This document shows positions 10,463-18,933 of a stretch of 64,000 nt of DNA, one piece after another (within the stretch, counting starts at the first letter, position 1; the number at the start of each line of letters is the position of its first letter). Origin of the DNA: Azospirillum brasilense (GTDB lineage: Bacteria; Pseudomonadota; Alphaproteobacteria; Azospirillales; Azospirillaceae); NCBI RefSeq assembly GCF_005222205.1, contig NZ_CP032345.1, forward strand, positions 1,243,001 to 1,307,000, read 5' to 3'. Both the position numbers and the translations under genes were made by a program. The notes beneath the pieces are model-generated. The model was not told the DNA's origin and did no database searches. It saw only the letters and a program-made list of their open reading frames with translations.

Positions 10463-11482
10463 CTATTGCGTACGAACGGTTTTTCGCCGGGCCAGCGGGT
10501 GATGCTCGTGCACCACCTGTTTCAGCCGCTCCGACACCACGTGGGTGTAGATCTGGGTGGTGGCGATGTCGGCGTGGCCCAGCATCTTCTGGACCGAGCG
10601 CAGGTCCGCCCCGCGGTCGAGCAGATGCGTGGCGAAGGCGTGGCGCAGCACGTGGGGGCTGACCTTCTCCGGGTCGATGTTCGACTCGATGGCCAGCTCC
10701 TTGAGAAGCTGGGCGAAGCGCTGGCGCGTCAGATGGCCGTTGGTGGAGCTGCGCGACGGGAAGAGGAAGGCGATCGGCCCGCTCTCGCGCCCGGCCAGGA
10801 TGAAGTGGCTGCGCCAGGGCAGATAGGCGCCCAGCGCGGCGGAGGCCGGTTCGGACAGCGGCACCATGCGCTCCTTCCCGCCCTTGCCGCGGACGATCAG
10901 CCCGCGCCCGTCGCGCAGGATGGCCGCCATCGGCAGGCCGACCAGCTCCGACACGCGCAGGCCGGTGGCGTAGAGCACCTCCAGCAGGGCGACCAGCCGC
11001 AGCCCTTCCGGCCCGCCGCGGGTCTGGGCGGAGTCGATCATGCGGGTGACCTCCTCCACCGTCAGGATCTTGGGCAGCGGGCGGCCCTGCTTGGGGCTGT
11101 CGAGCGCCGAGGCCGGGTCGTCCTCCCGCCGGCCTTCCGAGACCAGGAAGCGGTAGAACTGGCGCATCGCCGACAGGCGGCGGGCCAGCGTGCGCGGCGC
11201 CGGCTTCTGCCCGCCCTCCACATACTGGAAGGCGAGGTAGGCGCGCAGATCCTCCGTCCCCGCCTTCTCCAGCGGCTGCCCGCGCTGGGCCAGCCAGAGG
11301 GCGAGGTCGGCGAGGTCGCGCTCGTAGGCCATGCGGGTGTTGAGCGCCGCGCCGCGCTCCGCCGTCAGCATGTCCAGGAAGGCGTCGACGTGGGGCGAGG
11401 CCGCGATCGGGCGCGGTTTGCAGGGACGGCCGCGCCGCTTCGGCTTGGCTTGCGGAAGGAGTGTTTTGGGCATGGGACTCAT
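10463..11482 (-). CDS. xerD: Site-specific tyrosine recombinase XerD
   Basis: Tyrosine recombinases of the XerC/XerD pair resolve chromosome dimers at dif. The 339-residue product has the SAM-like core-binding domain (AFLDMLTAERGAALNTRMAYE) and a complete catalytic set: Arg in ATGLRVSELVGL, Lys in GKGGKERMVPL, His-x-x-Arg in HVLRHAFATHLLDRGADLR, then LGHADIATTQIYTH with the second His and the Tyr nucleophile. It is about 40 residues longer than usual because of a basic N-terminal tail containing KRRGRPCK, which resembles an AT-hook. The ATG overlaps the upstream gene's TGA in ATGA, so translation is probably coupled. XerC rather than XerD is possible. Confidence 0.9.
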   Translation of the reverse strand: MSPMPKTLLPQAKPKRRGRPCKPRPIAASPHVDAFLDMLTAERGAALNTRMAYERDLADLALWLAQRGQPLEKAGTEDLRAYLAFQYVEGGQKPAPRTLARRLSAMRQFYRFLVSEGRREDDPASALDSPKQGRPLPKILTVEEVTRMIDSAQTRGGPEGLRLVALLEVLYATGLRVSELVGLPMAAILRDGRGLIVRGKGGKERMVPLSEPASAALGAYLPWRSHFILAGRESGPIAFLFPSRSSTNGHLTRQRFAQLLKELAIESNIDPEKVSPHVLRHAFATHLLDRGADLRSVQKMLGHADIATTQIYTHVVSERLKQVVHEHHPLARRKTVRTQ

Positions 11483-13476
11483 CCGGCCAGGGCCGCGGCG
11501 GCTTCACGGGCGATGGCGCGGGCGTCGCCGTCAAGACCCACGGCGCGCAAGCCCGCCACCACGCGCGCCACCACCGCGGGCGGCGTGCCTGCCGGCCCGG
11601 CATTGCCGAGCAGCAGCAGGGCGGCCAGCGCCGTCTCGCCGACGCGCCGGTCGGCGGAGGCCTCGGCCAGCCGCTGCCACAGGGCGGGGTCAGCGGTGGG
11701 AGGACGGGCGTCCACGGGCGTGGGGGCCGTCTCCTCGGGGTCGGCGATCTTCCGCCACGCCTCCTCCGGCACGGCGACGCCCATTGCCTGGAGCAGGGCC
11801 AGCTGCCCGGCGACGCGGGCGCGGGCCTCCGGATCGGCGCCGTGCAGCGATTCGTCGAGCCAGCCGGCGAGGCCCAGCGCCCCGCCGCCCGGCGGCGGAC
11901 CAAGAGCGATGACGGCGAGCGGCCACAGCCGCGCCACCTCCGCCGTGGGACGACTGCGCAGGGCGAGGTCGTACCAGCGCTTGCCCTTGTCGGCCCGGCC
12001 CAGCGCGAAGCAGAGCCGCGCGGCGGCGGGAGCCAGGGCCGCGGCGTCCGGAGTCGGCGACAGGGTGTCGAGCATGTCCGCCACCACCGCCCCCACCGGC
12101 CCGGCCAGCATCGGCGGGTCGAGAAGCTCCAGCGCCAGCCCGGCCAGCTCCACCCGCCGCCCGCCGCCCATGGCGGCGAGCATGGCCTGCTGGACCAGCG
12201 CGCGGGTGCGGGCGGTGCGGTCGCGCGCCGCGGCGTCCTTCAGCCGCAGCAGCTCGTCACCCTTGGCCGGGGCGGCGCGGTACGCCTCCTCAAGCCGCCG
12301 GGAATCGAGGAACAGGGCGGTGGCGGCGCGCTCCGCCGCGGTCACGCGGGTCGCCGGGTCGGTGCCGATGTTGGACGCCACGGCGGCCAGACGGGCCGGG
12401 TCGGTCAGCGACAGCACGTCGGGCGGCAGTCCGGCCTGGAGCGCCCGCAGGGCGGCCAGGGTCAGCGGGCTGGGGTCCCTCAGGCTGCGCAGCCGGGGCG
12501 CCGGGCCGCCGGCCATCGCCTCGGCCACCCGCAGGAAATCGGGGTCGCCGCCCGGCTGCTCGCGCAGCATGTCGAAGGCGAGGTCCTCGCCCGCCGGAGC
12601 AGCTCCGGCCTCGGTGGGCATTCCACCGCCGATCCGCCCGGCGCGCAGGCGGCAGAACAAGTCCACCCGTTGCCAATAGGGGCCGGAGAAGGGCTTGGCG
12701 CGCTCCGCCGCGGCAGCACAATCCAGCGGGCCGGCGAGCAATTCGGCGTCGGTCAGGGCGCGGGCGGCGGCCTCGTCGGCCGTCATCGCCTCGGGCAGCA
12801 GCGCGGCGAGGTCGGCGGCGCCCCGAGGGTCGCCCATGGCCGCCAGCTTCTCCACCCGCAGCGCGCCGAAGCGGCGCGCCGGCTCGGGCTCGCCCGGTGC
12901 GGCGGCGGGCGAGCCGCGGCTGAGCAGCAGGCGGCGCTGCAGCTCCTTCACGGCGGGCGACGGGGTGAGGGTGGGCAGTTCCGGCAGCAGGGCCAGCACC
13001 TCGGCGCGCGGGATGCCGCGCCAGGGGTCGTTGCCCAGCCCGGCGGCCCCCGCCAGGGGACCGGCGCCGTCGGGGTCCAGCGGCCCCAGCGTCTCCACCG
13101 CGATGGTCGAGGGCGGCGCCACGGTGGGCACCACGTCGAAGGACGGCGCGCGGTCGGGCGAAGTGAGCGGTAGCGGCGCGGCGGACGGTCCCGGCGACGC
13201 CAGCGGATCGTCCAGAACCCGTCCGCTCCCGGAGCCGACGTCGGGGACGGCCATCCTTTCCGGCGGCGGAAACAGGCGGATCGGCGGCCCGGAGGGCACG
13301 GCCTGGGCCAGCGCGGGCATGGCCGCACCCGTCAGGGCGCCGGTCAAAGCCAAGCCGAGAGAGGCCACGGCGAACATGGAAACGGCGCCGGCACCGGCCC
13401 GTCCGCCCCATGGCGGAGCGGCAAACCGGCGGCGGCGCCCGGCGGCGTCCCCGGCGTCAGCGGGGGAACCGCTCAT
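11479..13476 (-). CDS. Large exported or anchored protein of unknown function, upstream of xerD
   Basis: This predicted 665-residue protein has an arginine-rich N-terminus and then a hydrophobic segment (AVSMFAVASLGLALTGALTG) ending in A-L-A-Q-A, a signal peptide or anchor. A Pro/Ser-rich linker follows. The remainder is Ala/Leu-rich and probably all-helical, like tandem TPR- or HEAT-type solenoids, with repeated LAALLPE and AARAL patterns. I recall similar proteins beside xerD in Rhodospirillales under the misleading label antifreeze glycopeptide; that is memory, not a search. Its ATG at 13476 overlaps the preceding 46-codon gene by 20 nt and its TGA overlaps the xerD start, so the three genes form one coupled unit. 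Confidence 0.75.
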   Translation of the reverse strand: MSGSPADAGDAAGRRRRFAAPPWGGRAGAGAVSMFAVASLGLALTGALTGAAMPALAQAVPSGPPIRLFPPPERMAVPDVGSGSGRVLDDPLASPGPSAAPLPLTSPDRAPSFDVVPTVAPPSTIAVETLGPLDPDGAGPLAGAAGLGNDPWRGIPRAEVLALLPELPTLTPSPAVKELQRRLLLSRGSPAAAPGEPEPARRFGALRVEKLAAMGDPRGAADLAALLPEAMTADEAAARALTDAELLAGPLDCAAAAERAKPFSGPYWQRVDLFCRLRAGRIGGGMPTEAGAAPAGEDLAFDMLREQPGGDPDFLRVAEAMAGGPAPRLRSLRDPSPLTLAALRALQAGLPPDVLSLTDPARLAAVASNIGTDPATRVTAAERAATALFLDSRRLEEAYRAAPAKGDELLRLKDAAARDRTARTRALVQQAMLAAMGGGRRVELAGLALELLDPPMLAGPVGAVVADMLDTLSPTPDAAALAPAAARLCFALGRADKGKRWYDLALRSRPTAEVARLWPLAVIALGPPPGGGALGLAGWLDESLHGADPEARARVAGQLALLQAMGVAVPEEAWRKIADPEETAPTPVDARPPTADPALWQRLAEASADRRVGETALAALLLLGNAGPAGTPPAVVARVVAGLRAVGLDGDARAIAREAAAALAG

Positions 13477-13597
13477 CCGGAATGACCTTTTCCACCGTCT
13501 TGGACGGCGCCGGCATGTCCCAGGAGGCAAGGAAGGCCATGCCACCCCCGATGACGAAGAGGAACAGGACGAAAAGAACGGAGATAACGCGGCTCAT
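13457..13597 (-). CDS. 46-residue single-span membrane protein
   Basis: This short gene starts MSRVISVLFVLFLFVIGGGM, one strong hydrophobic helix, and ends with a soluble tail P-A-P-S-K-T-V-E-K-V-I-P-D-E-R-F-P-R. The ATG at 13597 is used because the frame upstream of it is basic and not family-like. Its last codons overlap the start of the 665-residue gene by 20 nt, a sign of coupled expression. The size and topology suggest a small inner-membrane partner of that exported protein. No function can be assigned. Confidence 0.65.
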   Translation of the reverse strand: MSRVISVLFVLFLFVIGGGMAFLASWDMPAPSKTVEKVIPDERFPR

Positions 13598-13813
13598 GGC
13601 GATCGGAGTCGTGTTTCTGTGGAAGGAACGGCGGCGCTGTATCACGGTCTGCGTCCGTGCGGCTTGGGACAAGGGTGCGCTTTCATGCTAATCATCGCAC
13701 ACCGCCCGCACCGCTGGCCCGATGGCCGATGAACGCAGGACGTACCACTTTAGCCACGGGGGCGCCGCTGCGCAACATGCGCAGGCCCCTGCGACCGAAT
13801 CGAACACCCGCCC

Positions 13814-13847
13814 TCCGGACCCATATCAGGTCCGGACCCGTATCAGG
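13814..13847. repeat. Tandem 17-bp direct repeat upstream of aroK
   Basis: TCCGGACCCATATCAGG (13814-13830) is followed at once by TCCGGACCCGTATCAGG (13831-13847), differing at one base. The second copy ends 15 nt before the aroK ATG. The period is not a multiple of three, which fits a non-coding leader rather than a longer AroK N-terminus. Confidence 0.8.
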
Positions 13848-13862
13848 AAAGTCGACAGCGCC

Positions 13863-14501
13863 ATGACCGCCCGCCCATCACCGCAGGGACAGCCGCCGGA
13901 CCCGTCGAAGACCCTTCCGAGGACGGTGGTGCTGGTCGGCCTGATGGGCGCGGGGAAGAGCGCGATCGGGCGGCGGCTGGCCACGCGGCTGCACCTGCCC
14001 TTCACCGACGCCGACACGGAGATCGAGACGGCGGCGGGCTGCTCCATCGCGGAGATCTTCGCCCGCGACGGCGAGGCGGTGTTCCGCTCGGTGGAGCGGC
14101 GGATCATCACCCGGCTGCTGACCGAGCAGCCGGTGCACATCCTGGCGACCGGCGGCGGCGCCTTCATGGACCCGGAAACGCGGGCGGCCATCCGCGCCCA
14201 CGGGGTGTCGATCTGGCTGCGCGCCGAGTTGGACGTGCTGCTGGCCCGCACGGCGCGGCGCACCCACCGCCCGCTGCTGAACGCCGGCAATCCGAAGGAG
14301 ATCCTGAGCCGGCTGATGACCGCCCGCTACCCCGTCTATGCGGAGGCCGACCTGACGGTGATCAGCGACGAGCGCCCGCCGGAGGCGACCGTGGAACAGG
14401 TGATCGAGGCGCTGGAGGCGCATTTCGGCATCACCCTGCCCCACGCCTCGCATCACCACCATCACCGCCATCCGGCGCACCACCACCATGACAAGCCCTG
14501 A
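13863..14501 (+). CDS. aroK: Shikimate kinase with His-rich C-terminal tail
   Basis: AroK phosphorylates shikimate with ATP in the aromatic amino acid pathway. The 212-residue product has Walker A GLMGAGKSAIGRRLA, the shikimate-binding region FTDADTEIE with FRSVERR, the ATGGGAFMDP loop and the lid around ARTARRTHRPLL. The core is about 175 residues. A 15-residue basic/polar N-terminal extension precedes it, and the C-terminus carries eleven histidines (HASHHHHHRHPAHHHHDKP), a potential Ni/Zn/Co-binding tail not needed for catalysis. aroB begins about at its stop codon, so they are co-expressed as in many proteobacteria. Confidence 0.95.
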   Translation: MTARPSPQGQPPDPSKTLPRTVVLVGLMGAGKSAIGRRLATRLHLPFTDADTEIETAAGCSIAEIFARDGEAVFRSVERRIITRLLTEQPVHILATGGGAFMDPETRAAIRAHGVSIWLRAELDVLLARTARRTHRPLLNAGNPKEILSRLMTARYPVYAEADLTVISDERPPEATVEQVIEALEAHFGITLPHASHHHHHRHPAHHHHDKP

Positions 14502-14508
14502 TCCCGCC

Positions 14509-15645
14509 ATGACCTCCTCAGACATGCCCACCGCCACCGACACCGTCCGCCTCGACCTCGGCCCGCGCAGCTACGACATCCTGGTCGGCGACCGGGTGCT
14601 CGACGGCGCCGGGCCGCGCATCGCCGCGATCACCGGGGGCAAGGCGCCCATCGTCGTCACCGACGAGAACGTCGCCCCGCGGCATCTGCCGACGCTGGAG
14701 CGCACGCTGCGCGCGGCCGGCATCGAGCCGACCCAGGCCATCGTCCTGCCGGCGGGCGAGAAGACCAAGGACATCGCCCATTTCGAGCGGCTGATGGACG
14801 CCGTCCTGGCGCGCGGGATCGAGCGGTCGGCGGTCCTGCTGGCGCTGGGCGGCGGAGTGATCGGCGACATCACCGGCTTCGCCGCCGCCTCGGCGCTGCG
14901 CGGCATCGACTTCATCCAGGTGCCGACCACGCTGCTGAGCCAGGTGGACAGCTCGGTCGGCGGCAAGACCGGCATCAACAGCCCGCACGGCAAGAACCTG
15001 ATCGGCGCCTTCCACCAGCCGCGTCTGGTCATCGCCGACACCGCCACGCTGGACACGCTGCCGCGGCGCGAGGTTCTGGCCGGCTACGCCGAGGTGGTGA
15101 AGTACGGGCTGATCCGCCTGCCCGGCTTCTTCGCCTGGCTGGAGGAGAACGGCGAGCGGGTGGTCGCCGGCGACAGCGACGCCCGCCGCCACGCCGTCAC
15201 GGAGAGCTGCCGGGCCAAGGCCGCCATCGTCGGCGCGGACGAGCGGGAGAGCGGCGACCGCGCCCTGCTCAACCTCGGCCACACCTTCGGCCACGCGCTG
15301 GAGGCGGCGACGGGCTTCGGCTCCCGCCTGCTGCACGGCGAGGCGGTGTCGATCGGGATGGTGCTGGCCTTCGACCTGTCGGTGCGGCTGGGGCTCTGCC
15401 CGGCGGCGGACGCCGAGAAGGCGCGCGCCCATCTGGCCCGCGTCGGCCTGCCGGTCCGCCCCACCGACATTCCCGGCGTGGAATGGGATGTCGACGGGCT
15501 GATCCTGTCCATGGCCAAGGACAAGAAGGTGAAGGACGGACGCATCGCCTTCGTGCTGGTGCGCGCGCTGGGCGACGCCTTCACCCAGCGCGACGTCGAT
15601 CCGGCGGTGGTCCGGTCGCTACTGGAGGATGCCGTCGCCGGCTGA
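14509..15645 (+). CDS. aroB: 3-dehydroquinate synthase
   Basis: AroB converts DAHP to 3-dehydroquinate using NAD+ and a divalent metal. The 378-residue product has VLPAGEKTKDIAHFE, the NAD-binding ALGGGVIGDITGFAA, the substrate loop VPTTLLSQVDSSVGGKTGIN and the metal ligands in NLGHTFGHALE with the later LLHGEAVSIGM. The start is uncertain: ATGs at 14488, 14509 and 14524 are in frame, and 14488 would overlap aroK by 14 nt. None has a clear binding site, which suggests translation coupled to aroK. It catalyses the second step of the shikimate pathway; aroK the fifth and aroA (38934-40271) the sixth. Confidence 0.95.
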   Translation: MTSSDMPTATDTVRLDLGPRSYDILVGDRVLDGAGPRIAAITGGKAPIVVTDENVAPRHLPTLERTLRAAGIEPTQAIVLPAGEKTKDIAHFERLMDAVLARGIERSAVLLALGGGVIGDITGFAAASALRGIDFIQVPTTLLSQVDSSVGGKTGINSPHGKNLIGAFHQPRLVIADTATLDTLPRREVLAGYAEVVKYGLIRLPGFFAWLEENGERVVAGDSDARRHAVTESCRAKAAIVGADERESGDRALLNLGHTFGHALEAATGFGSRLLHGEAVSIGMVLAFDLSVRLGLCPAADAEKARAHLARVGLPVRPTDIPGVEWDVDGLILSMAKDKKVKDGRIAFVLVRALGDAFTQRDVDPAVVRSLLEDAVAG

Positions 15646-15682
15646 TGCGGTGCACCATAATCCCTTGACCGTTGGGGTGGCA

Positions 15683-15705
15683 AACTGTCAGAGTTAACGA
15701 CAGTT
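15683..15705. promoter_or_regulatory. AACTGTC inverted repeat upstream of the CBS gene
   Basis: AACTGTC (15683-15689) and GACAGTT (15699-15705) flank the palindromic core GTTAAC. A TTGACC hexamer lies just upstream at 15665. The placement, 54 nt before the CBS protein start, suits an operator, but the regulator is unknown. Confidence 0.4.
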
Positions 15706-15758
15706 CCGATTCGCGTCCAAGATGCGAGGAAAAGCCGCCCCAAAAAGGGAGACTGGAC

Positions 15759-16244
15759 ATGCCGAACCGCAAGCTCATCCCCGACGTCATCAAGGACCAG
15801 CAGCTCGTCTGCCTGCCACCGGACGCCAGCGTCCGGGACGCCGCCGTTCTGATGGCGGAACGCCGCGTCGCCGCTCTTATGGTCACGCAGGACCGGCCGC
15901 AGGGGGGCCGCTCGCTCAAGGGCATCTTCACCGAGCGCGACCTCGCGTCCCGCGTCGTCGCCGCGGGACGGGACCCGGCTGCCACCCGGCTCTCCGAGGT
16001 CATGACCACCTCCCCCGATACGCTGGGGCCGGACGCCCACGCCTACGAGGCGCTGGACCTGATGGAGCGCCACCACTACCGCCATCTGCCGGTCACCGCC
16101 GACGGCGAATCGGACGGGACGGTGATGGGCATCGTCTCCATCCGCGACCTGTTCGCCGTGGTCCGTGCCCATCTGGAGGACGAGATCCGCGACCGCGAGG
16201 CCTTCATCTTCGGGTCGAACTACTCCGCCAGCGTTCCCCCGTAA
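15759..16244 (+). CDS. CBS-domain pair protein
   Basis: This 161-residue cytosolic protein is made almost entirely of two CBS domains (a Bateman module). The first contains ASVRDAAVLMAERRVAALMV and GIFTERDLASRVVA. The second contains SEVMTTSPDTLGPDA and IVSIRDLFAVV. Stand-alone Bateman modules bind adenine nucleotides and modulate partner proteins. The start at 15759 follows an AAAGGGAGA ribosome binding site. It is separated from aroB by 113 nt holding an inverted repeat, so it is likely transcribed independently. Confidence 0.88.
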   Translation: MPNRKLIPDVIKDQQLVCLPPDASVRDAAVLMAERRVAALMVTQDRPQGGRSLKGIFTERDLASRVVAAGRDPAATRLSEVMTTSPDTLGPDAHAYEALDLMERHHYRHLPVTADGESDGTVMGIVSIRDLFAVVRAHLEDEIRDREAFIFGSNYSASVPP

Positions 16245-16368
16245 TCACGAGGCGCGTAATGCTGCAATGCGGCGAAGCCGGCTTGACCTGAACGCTGGCC
16301 CCACCGATATTCCCGGGTACGCCCCAACAACCCGGCCGTCCGAATTAGGCCGAACGTCAGAGAGTCCC

Positions 16369-16983
16369 ATGCCGCTGTCCGAGCCCGCCGCACGCGAACC
16401 GATCCACACCCGGGAAGTCACCTGCCGGGGCTATCGGCGGACCGACGGGCTGTGGGATGTCGAAGGCCATCTGACCGATGTGAAGAGCTACGCCTTCCAC
16501 ACCGAACAGCGCGGCCAGATCCTGCCCGGCGACCCGGTGCACGGCATGTGGATCCGCCTGACGGTGGACAACGACCTGACCGTCCACGCGGTCGAGGCGG
16601 TGACGGAGAAGAGCCCCTACCGCACCTGCGGCTCCGTCACCCCCAATTTCCAGCGGCTGGTCGGGCTGAAGATCGGGCCGGGCTGGACCCGCGCGGTGAA
16701 GGAGCGGCTGGGCGGCATCCAGGGCTGCACCCATCTGGTGGAGCTTCTGGGGCCGATCGCCACCACCGCCTTCCAGACCATCTATCCCATCCTGGCACGC
16801 GAGCAGGCCGAGAAGGCCCGGGCGTCCGGCGGCGGCGAGGCGGGCAGCAAGGAGGACATGCTGCGCACCAAGCGCCCGGTGCTGCTGAACACCTGCCACA
16901 TCTTCGACAGCAACGGCGAGGTCGTGCGGAAGAACTGGCCCGACCACTACACCGGCGACCGCCCGCGCGACGCCGCGGACTGA
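16369..16983 (+). CDS. DUF2889 domain protein
   Basis: This 204-residue soluble protein starts MPLSEPAAREPIHTREVTCRG. It has the features I associate with DUF2889: YRRTDGLWDVEGHLTDVKSY near the N-terminus, HGMWIRLTVD, the SPYRTCGSVTPNFQRLVGL block with a conserved Cys, and GIQGCTHLVELLGPIATTA. In other genomes members lie near aromatic or lipid catabolism genes, but no biochemical role is established to my knowledge. A clear terminator follows it. The ATG at 16369 was chosen because the upstream frame overlaps the CBS gene end and lacks family residues. Confidence 0.75.
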   Translation: MPLSEPAAREPIHTREVTCRGYRRTDGLWDVEGHLTDVKSYAFHTEQRGQILPGDPVHGMWIRLTVDNDLTVHAVEAVTEKSPYRTCGSVTPNFQRLVGLKIGPGWTRAVKERLGGIQGCTHLVELLGPIATTAFQTIYPILAREQAEKARASGGGEAGSKEDMLRTKRPVLLNTCHIFDSNGEVVRKNWPDHYTGDRPRDAAD

Positions 16984-17030
16984 GGCGGCGGCGGACGCCG
17001 CGGCGGGAACGATCTGCCCGGGACAATGGC

Positions 17031-17066
17031 AAAGGGCGCGTCCGATGGACGCGCCCCTTTCTTTTC
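17031..17066 (+). terminator. Rho-independent terminator after the DUF2889 gene
   Basis: GGGCGCGTCC (17034-17043) and GGACGCGCCC (17047-17056) form a 10-bp GC-rich stem with a 3-nt loop, preceded by AAA and followed by CTTTCTTTTCCC. Confidence 0.85.
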
Positions 17067-17104
17067 CCGAGTCGGGCTTCTCCCGAACCGGGGCGGTCAA
17101 GCCG

Positions 17105-17596
17105 TCACGCGTCCAGCGCGGACCGCAAGTTCTCACTGGGCCCGATCGGCTTCGCCGGCGGCGGCAGGGCGTCCGCCGTGGTTCCGGCCCCGCTCTCCGG
17201 ATGCTCCAGCTCGTCCAGCGGCGGCAGGTCGAAAGGCGTGCCGACGAAGGGATCGCCGCCGCCATGCCCGGCTTTGACGTGGCCGTCCTCGGTGCAGGCC
17301 CGGCGGAAATAGGCCGCGATGAAGACGCGGACCGCCGAGGTCAGGGTGACCTCCGCGTTGTCCGCGCCCGGCCCGCGCCGCCGGATCTGCTCGTCCAGCC
17401 GGTCCTTGATCAGGGTGCAGAGGCCGTTGACCGTCAGGCCTTCGCGGCGGGCGATGTCCTCCAGAGCGTCCCACATGGTCGGCTCCAGACGCATGCTCGT
17501 GCGGCGCCCGGCAATCATGATGTTCATGCTCTTCAGCGGTTCCACACACGCGTTCGGATTGACTGTTAACCGCTTCTTCGGCCCGCGCTTCGCCAT
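17105..17596 (-). CDS. Ribbon-helix-helix domain protein
   Basis: This 163-residue protein carries an RHH_4-type domain. IMIAGRRTSMRLEPTMWDAL contains the beta-strand that would contact DNA, followed by helices EDIARREGLTVNGLCTLIKDRL and AVRVFIAAYFRRAC. The N-terminus is very basic (MAKRGPKKRL). The Pro/Gly-rich C-terminal third is probably disordered. Such proteins are common in Rhizobiales and Rhodospirillales, presumably as transcription factors, with unknown targets. The ATG at 17596 is favoured by a GGAGAGGG binding site. A shorter start at 17527 is possible. Its promoter should lie in the AT-richer 17600-17800 stretch. Confidence 0.75.
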   Translation of the reverse strand: MAKRGPKKRLTVNPNACVEPLKSMNIMIAGRRTSMRLEPTMWDALEDIARREGLTVNGLCTLIKDRLDEQIRRRGPGADNAEVTLTSAVRVFIAAYFRRACTEDGHVKAGHGGGDPFVGTPFDLPPLDELEHPESGAGTTADALPPPAKPIGPSENLRSALDA

Positions 17597-17838
17597 ACGC
17601 CGCCCTCTCCACGAACCCGCCGGACGACGCGCGAAAAGTGCATCGCCCACGGCGCATTGATTGGTTGCATGCGCTGCACTCTACTAAATACAGCGAGAAT
17701 TGCAACCACGGCAGCACTCCAATTATGTTTGAAGACGGAAAAGAACCTCTAGTAGTTGCACGCGTATGTATGCATTTGCAGGTGGCGCTTTTCCCTTGCT
17801 GCACGGGCGGCGGCACGGGGTTCTTGTCGGCGTTGCTG

Positions 17839-18111
17839 TCAGCGAGCCTCTTCCGGGGTCAGCGTGGTCAGGCCGAGAGCGTGAACGCGCTCCGCCATTT
17901 CTTGAGCGAGCAGGCCATAGACCAGCCGCTGGCGCTCCACGCGCGACTTTCCGGCGAAGGCGGCGGAGACGATGGTGACGTGGAAATGCGTCTCGCCTTC
18001 CGGGTGGGCGCCGCCATGGCCGGCGTGCCGACCGGAGTCGTCCTGGATGTCGAGCCGCTCGGGGGCCAGCGCGTCGGTCAGCTTCCGGCGCATGCGGGTG
18101 GCGTATTCCAT
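17839..18111 (-). CDS. bolA: BolA family protein
   Basis: BolA-like proteins work with monothiol glutaredoxins in iron-sulfur cluster handling and some act in morphology or stress regulation. The 90-residue product has the class II KH-like fold signature: GETHFHVTIVSAAFAGKSRVERQRLVY with the conserved HFHV and R-V-x-R-Q-R segments, then LTTLTPEEA. The ATG at 18111 follows GAGGACC at the right distance; an ATG at 18123 would add four residues. It is divergent from the J-domain gene, an arrangement seen in other alphaproteobacteria. Whether it is BolA or an IbaG paralogue cannot be settled here. Confidence 0.9.
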   Translation of the reverse strand: MEYATRMRRKLTDALAPERLDIQDDSGRHAGHGGAHPEGETHFHVTIVSAAFAGKSRVERQRLVYGLLAQEMAERVHALGLTTLTPEEAR

Positions 18112-18275
18112 GAGGGTCCTCATTGGGTCTGGGATGGTCGGGTTTGGGATTGAGGTGACGGCGCGGCACCGTTCCCGTCAAGCCGCCAATGCCGCAGACC
18201 GGCCATTTTCCACAGTTCGGCACCGCCCCCTTGCGTGCGCTTGCCAGAAAGGATGCCTCTTCCCATACTTCGCAC

Positions 18276-18860
18276 ATGAGCAAGCCACGCACCCGCTACG
18301 ACTTCAGCCGCTACGACCAGCCGCGCACCGCCGTGCGCGCCTGCGATCATCCGGGCTGTGCCGGCGAGGGCGCGTACCGGGCGCCGAAGAGCCGCCGGCA
18401 GCTCAACGACTACTACTGGTTCTGCCTGGACCATGTGCGCGAATACAACCGCGCCTGGGACTATTACGCCGGCATGAAGCCCGAGCAGATCGAGGCCGAG
18501 GTCCGCCGCGACACCACGTGGCAGCGGCCGAGTTGGCCGCTCGGCTTCTGGGGGGTGCAGGAGAAGTTCCTGCGCGACCGCGCGATGCACGGCTTCAGCT
18601 TCGAGTTCGGGCGCGAGGCCGGCAAGGACCAGTCCGAGGAAAGCAAGCAGCGCCGGCAGGCCGCCCGCAGCGCGGAGGAGGAGGCGCTGGTCGTCCTCGA
18701 CCTCGCCCCGCCGGTTGATTTCCCACGCATCAAGGCGCGCTACCGCGAGCTTGTGAAAATCCACCATCCCGACGCCAATGGCGGGGACAAGGTGGCCGAA
18801 GAAAAGTTGAAGGAGATCAATCAGGCCTACAACACGCTGAAAGCCTGCTATGGTGCGTAA
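18276..18860 (+). CDS. J-domain protein with N-terminal Cys/His motif
   Basis: This 194-residue protein has its J domain at the C-terminus, with [11 protein letters not shown] containing the HPD tripeptide that stimulates DnaK ATPase and [13 protein letters not shown] as helix II. The N-terminal part has CDHPGC and, after a spacer, [10 protein letters not shown]. This C-x-H-x2-C...C-x2-H spacing could bind zinc. The middle ([19 protein letters not shown]) is conserved-looking. It is not DnaJ itself because it lacks the G/F and Cys-rich central domains. It is followed after 73 nt by cobS, a recurrent alphaproteobacterial neighbourhood, so it may be a specific co-chaperone for the cobaltochelatase. 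Confidence 0.85.
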   Translation: MSKPRTRYDFSRYDQPRTAVRACDHPGCAGEGAYRAPKSRRQLNDYYWFCLDHVREYNRAWDYYAGMKPEQIEAEVRRDTTWQRPSWPLGFWGVQEKFLRDRAMHGFSFEFGREAGKDQSEESKQRRQAARSAEEEALVVLDLAPPVDFPRIKARYRELVKIHHPDANGGDKVAEEKLKEINQAYNTLKACYGA

Positions 18861-18933
18861 CCCCGACGGTTGGCCGGACCAGATTGGCCGGGCGGCCCCG
18901 ACAACAGACACGTTGGAACGATAAGAACCTCCC

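Noticed and set aside
10433..12679. Plus-strand frame of about 748 codons opposite xerD and the 665-residue gene
   Set aside because: Low-complexity shadow; the complete XerD catalytic set is on the minus strand.
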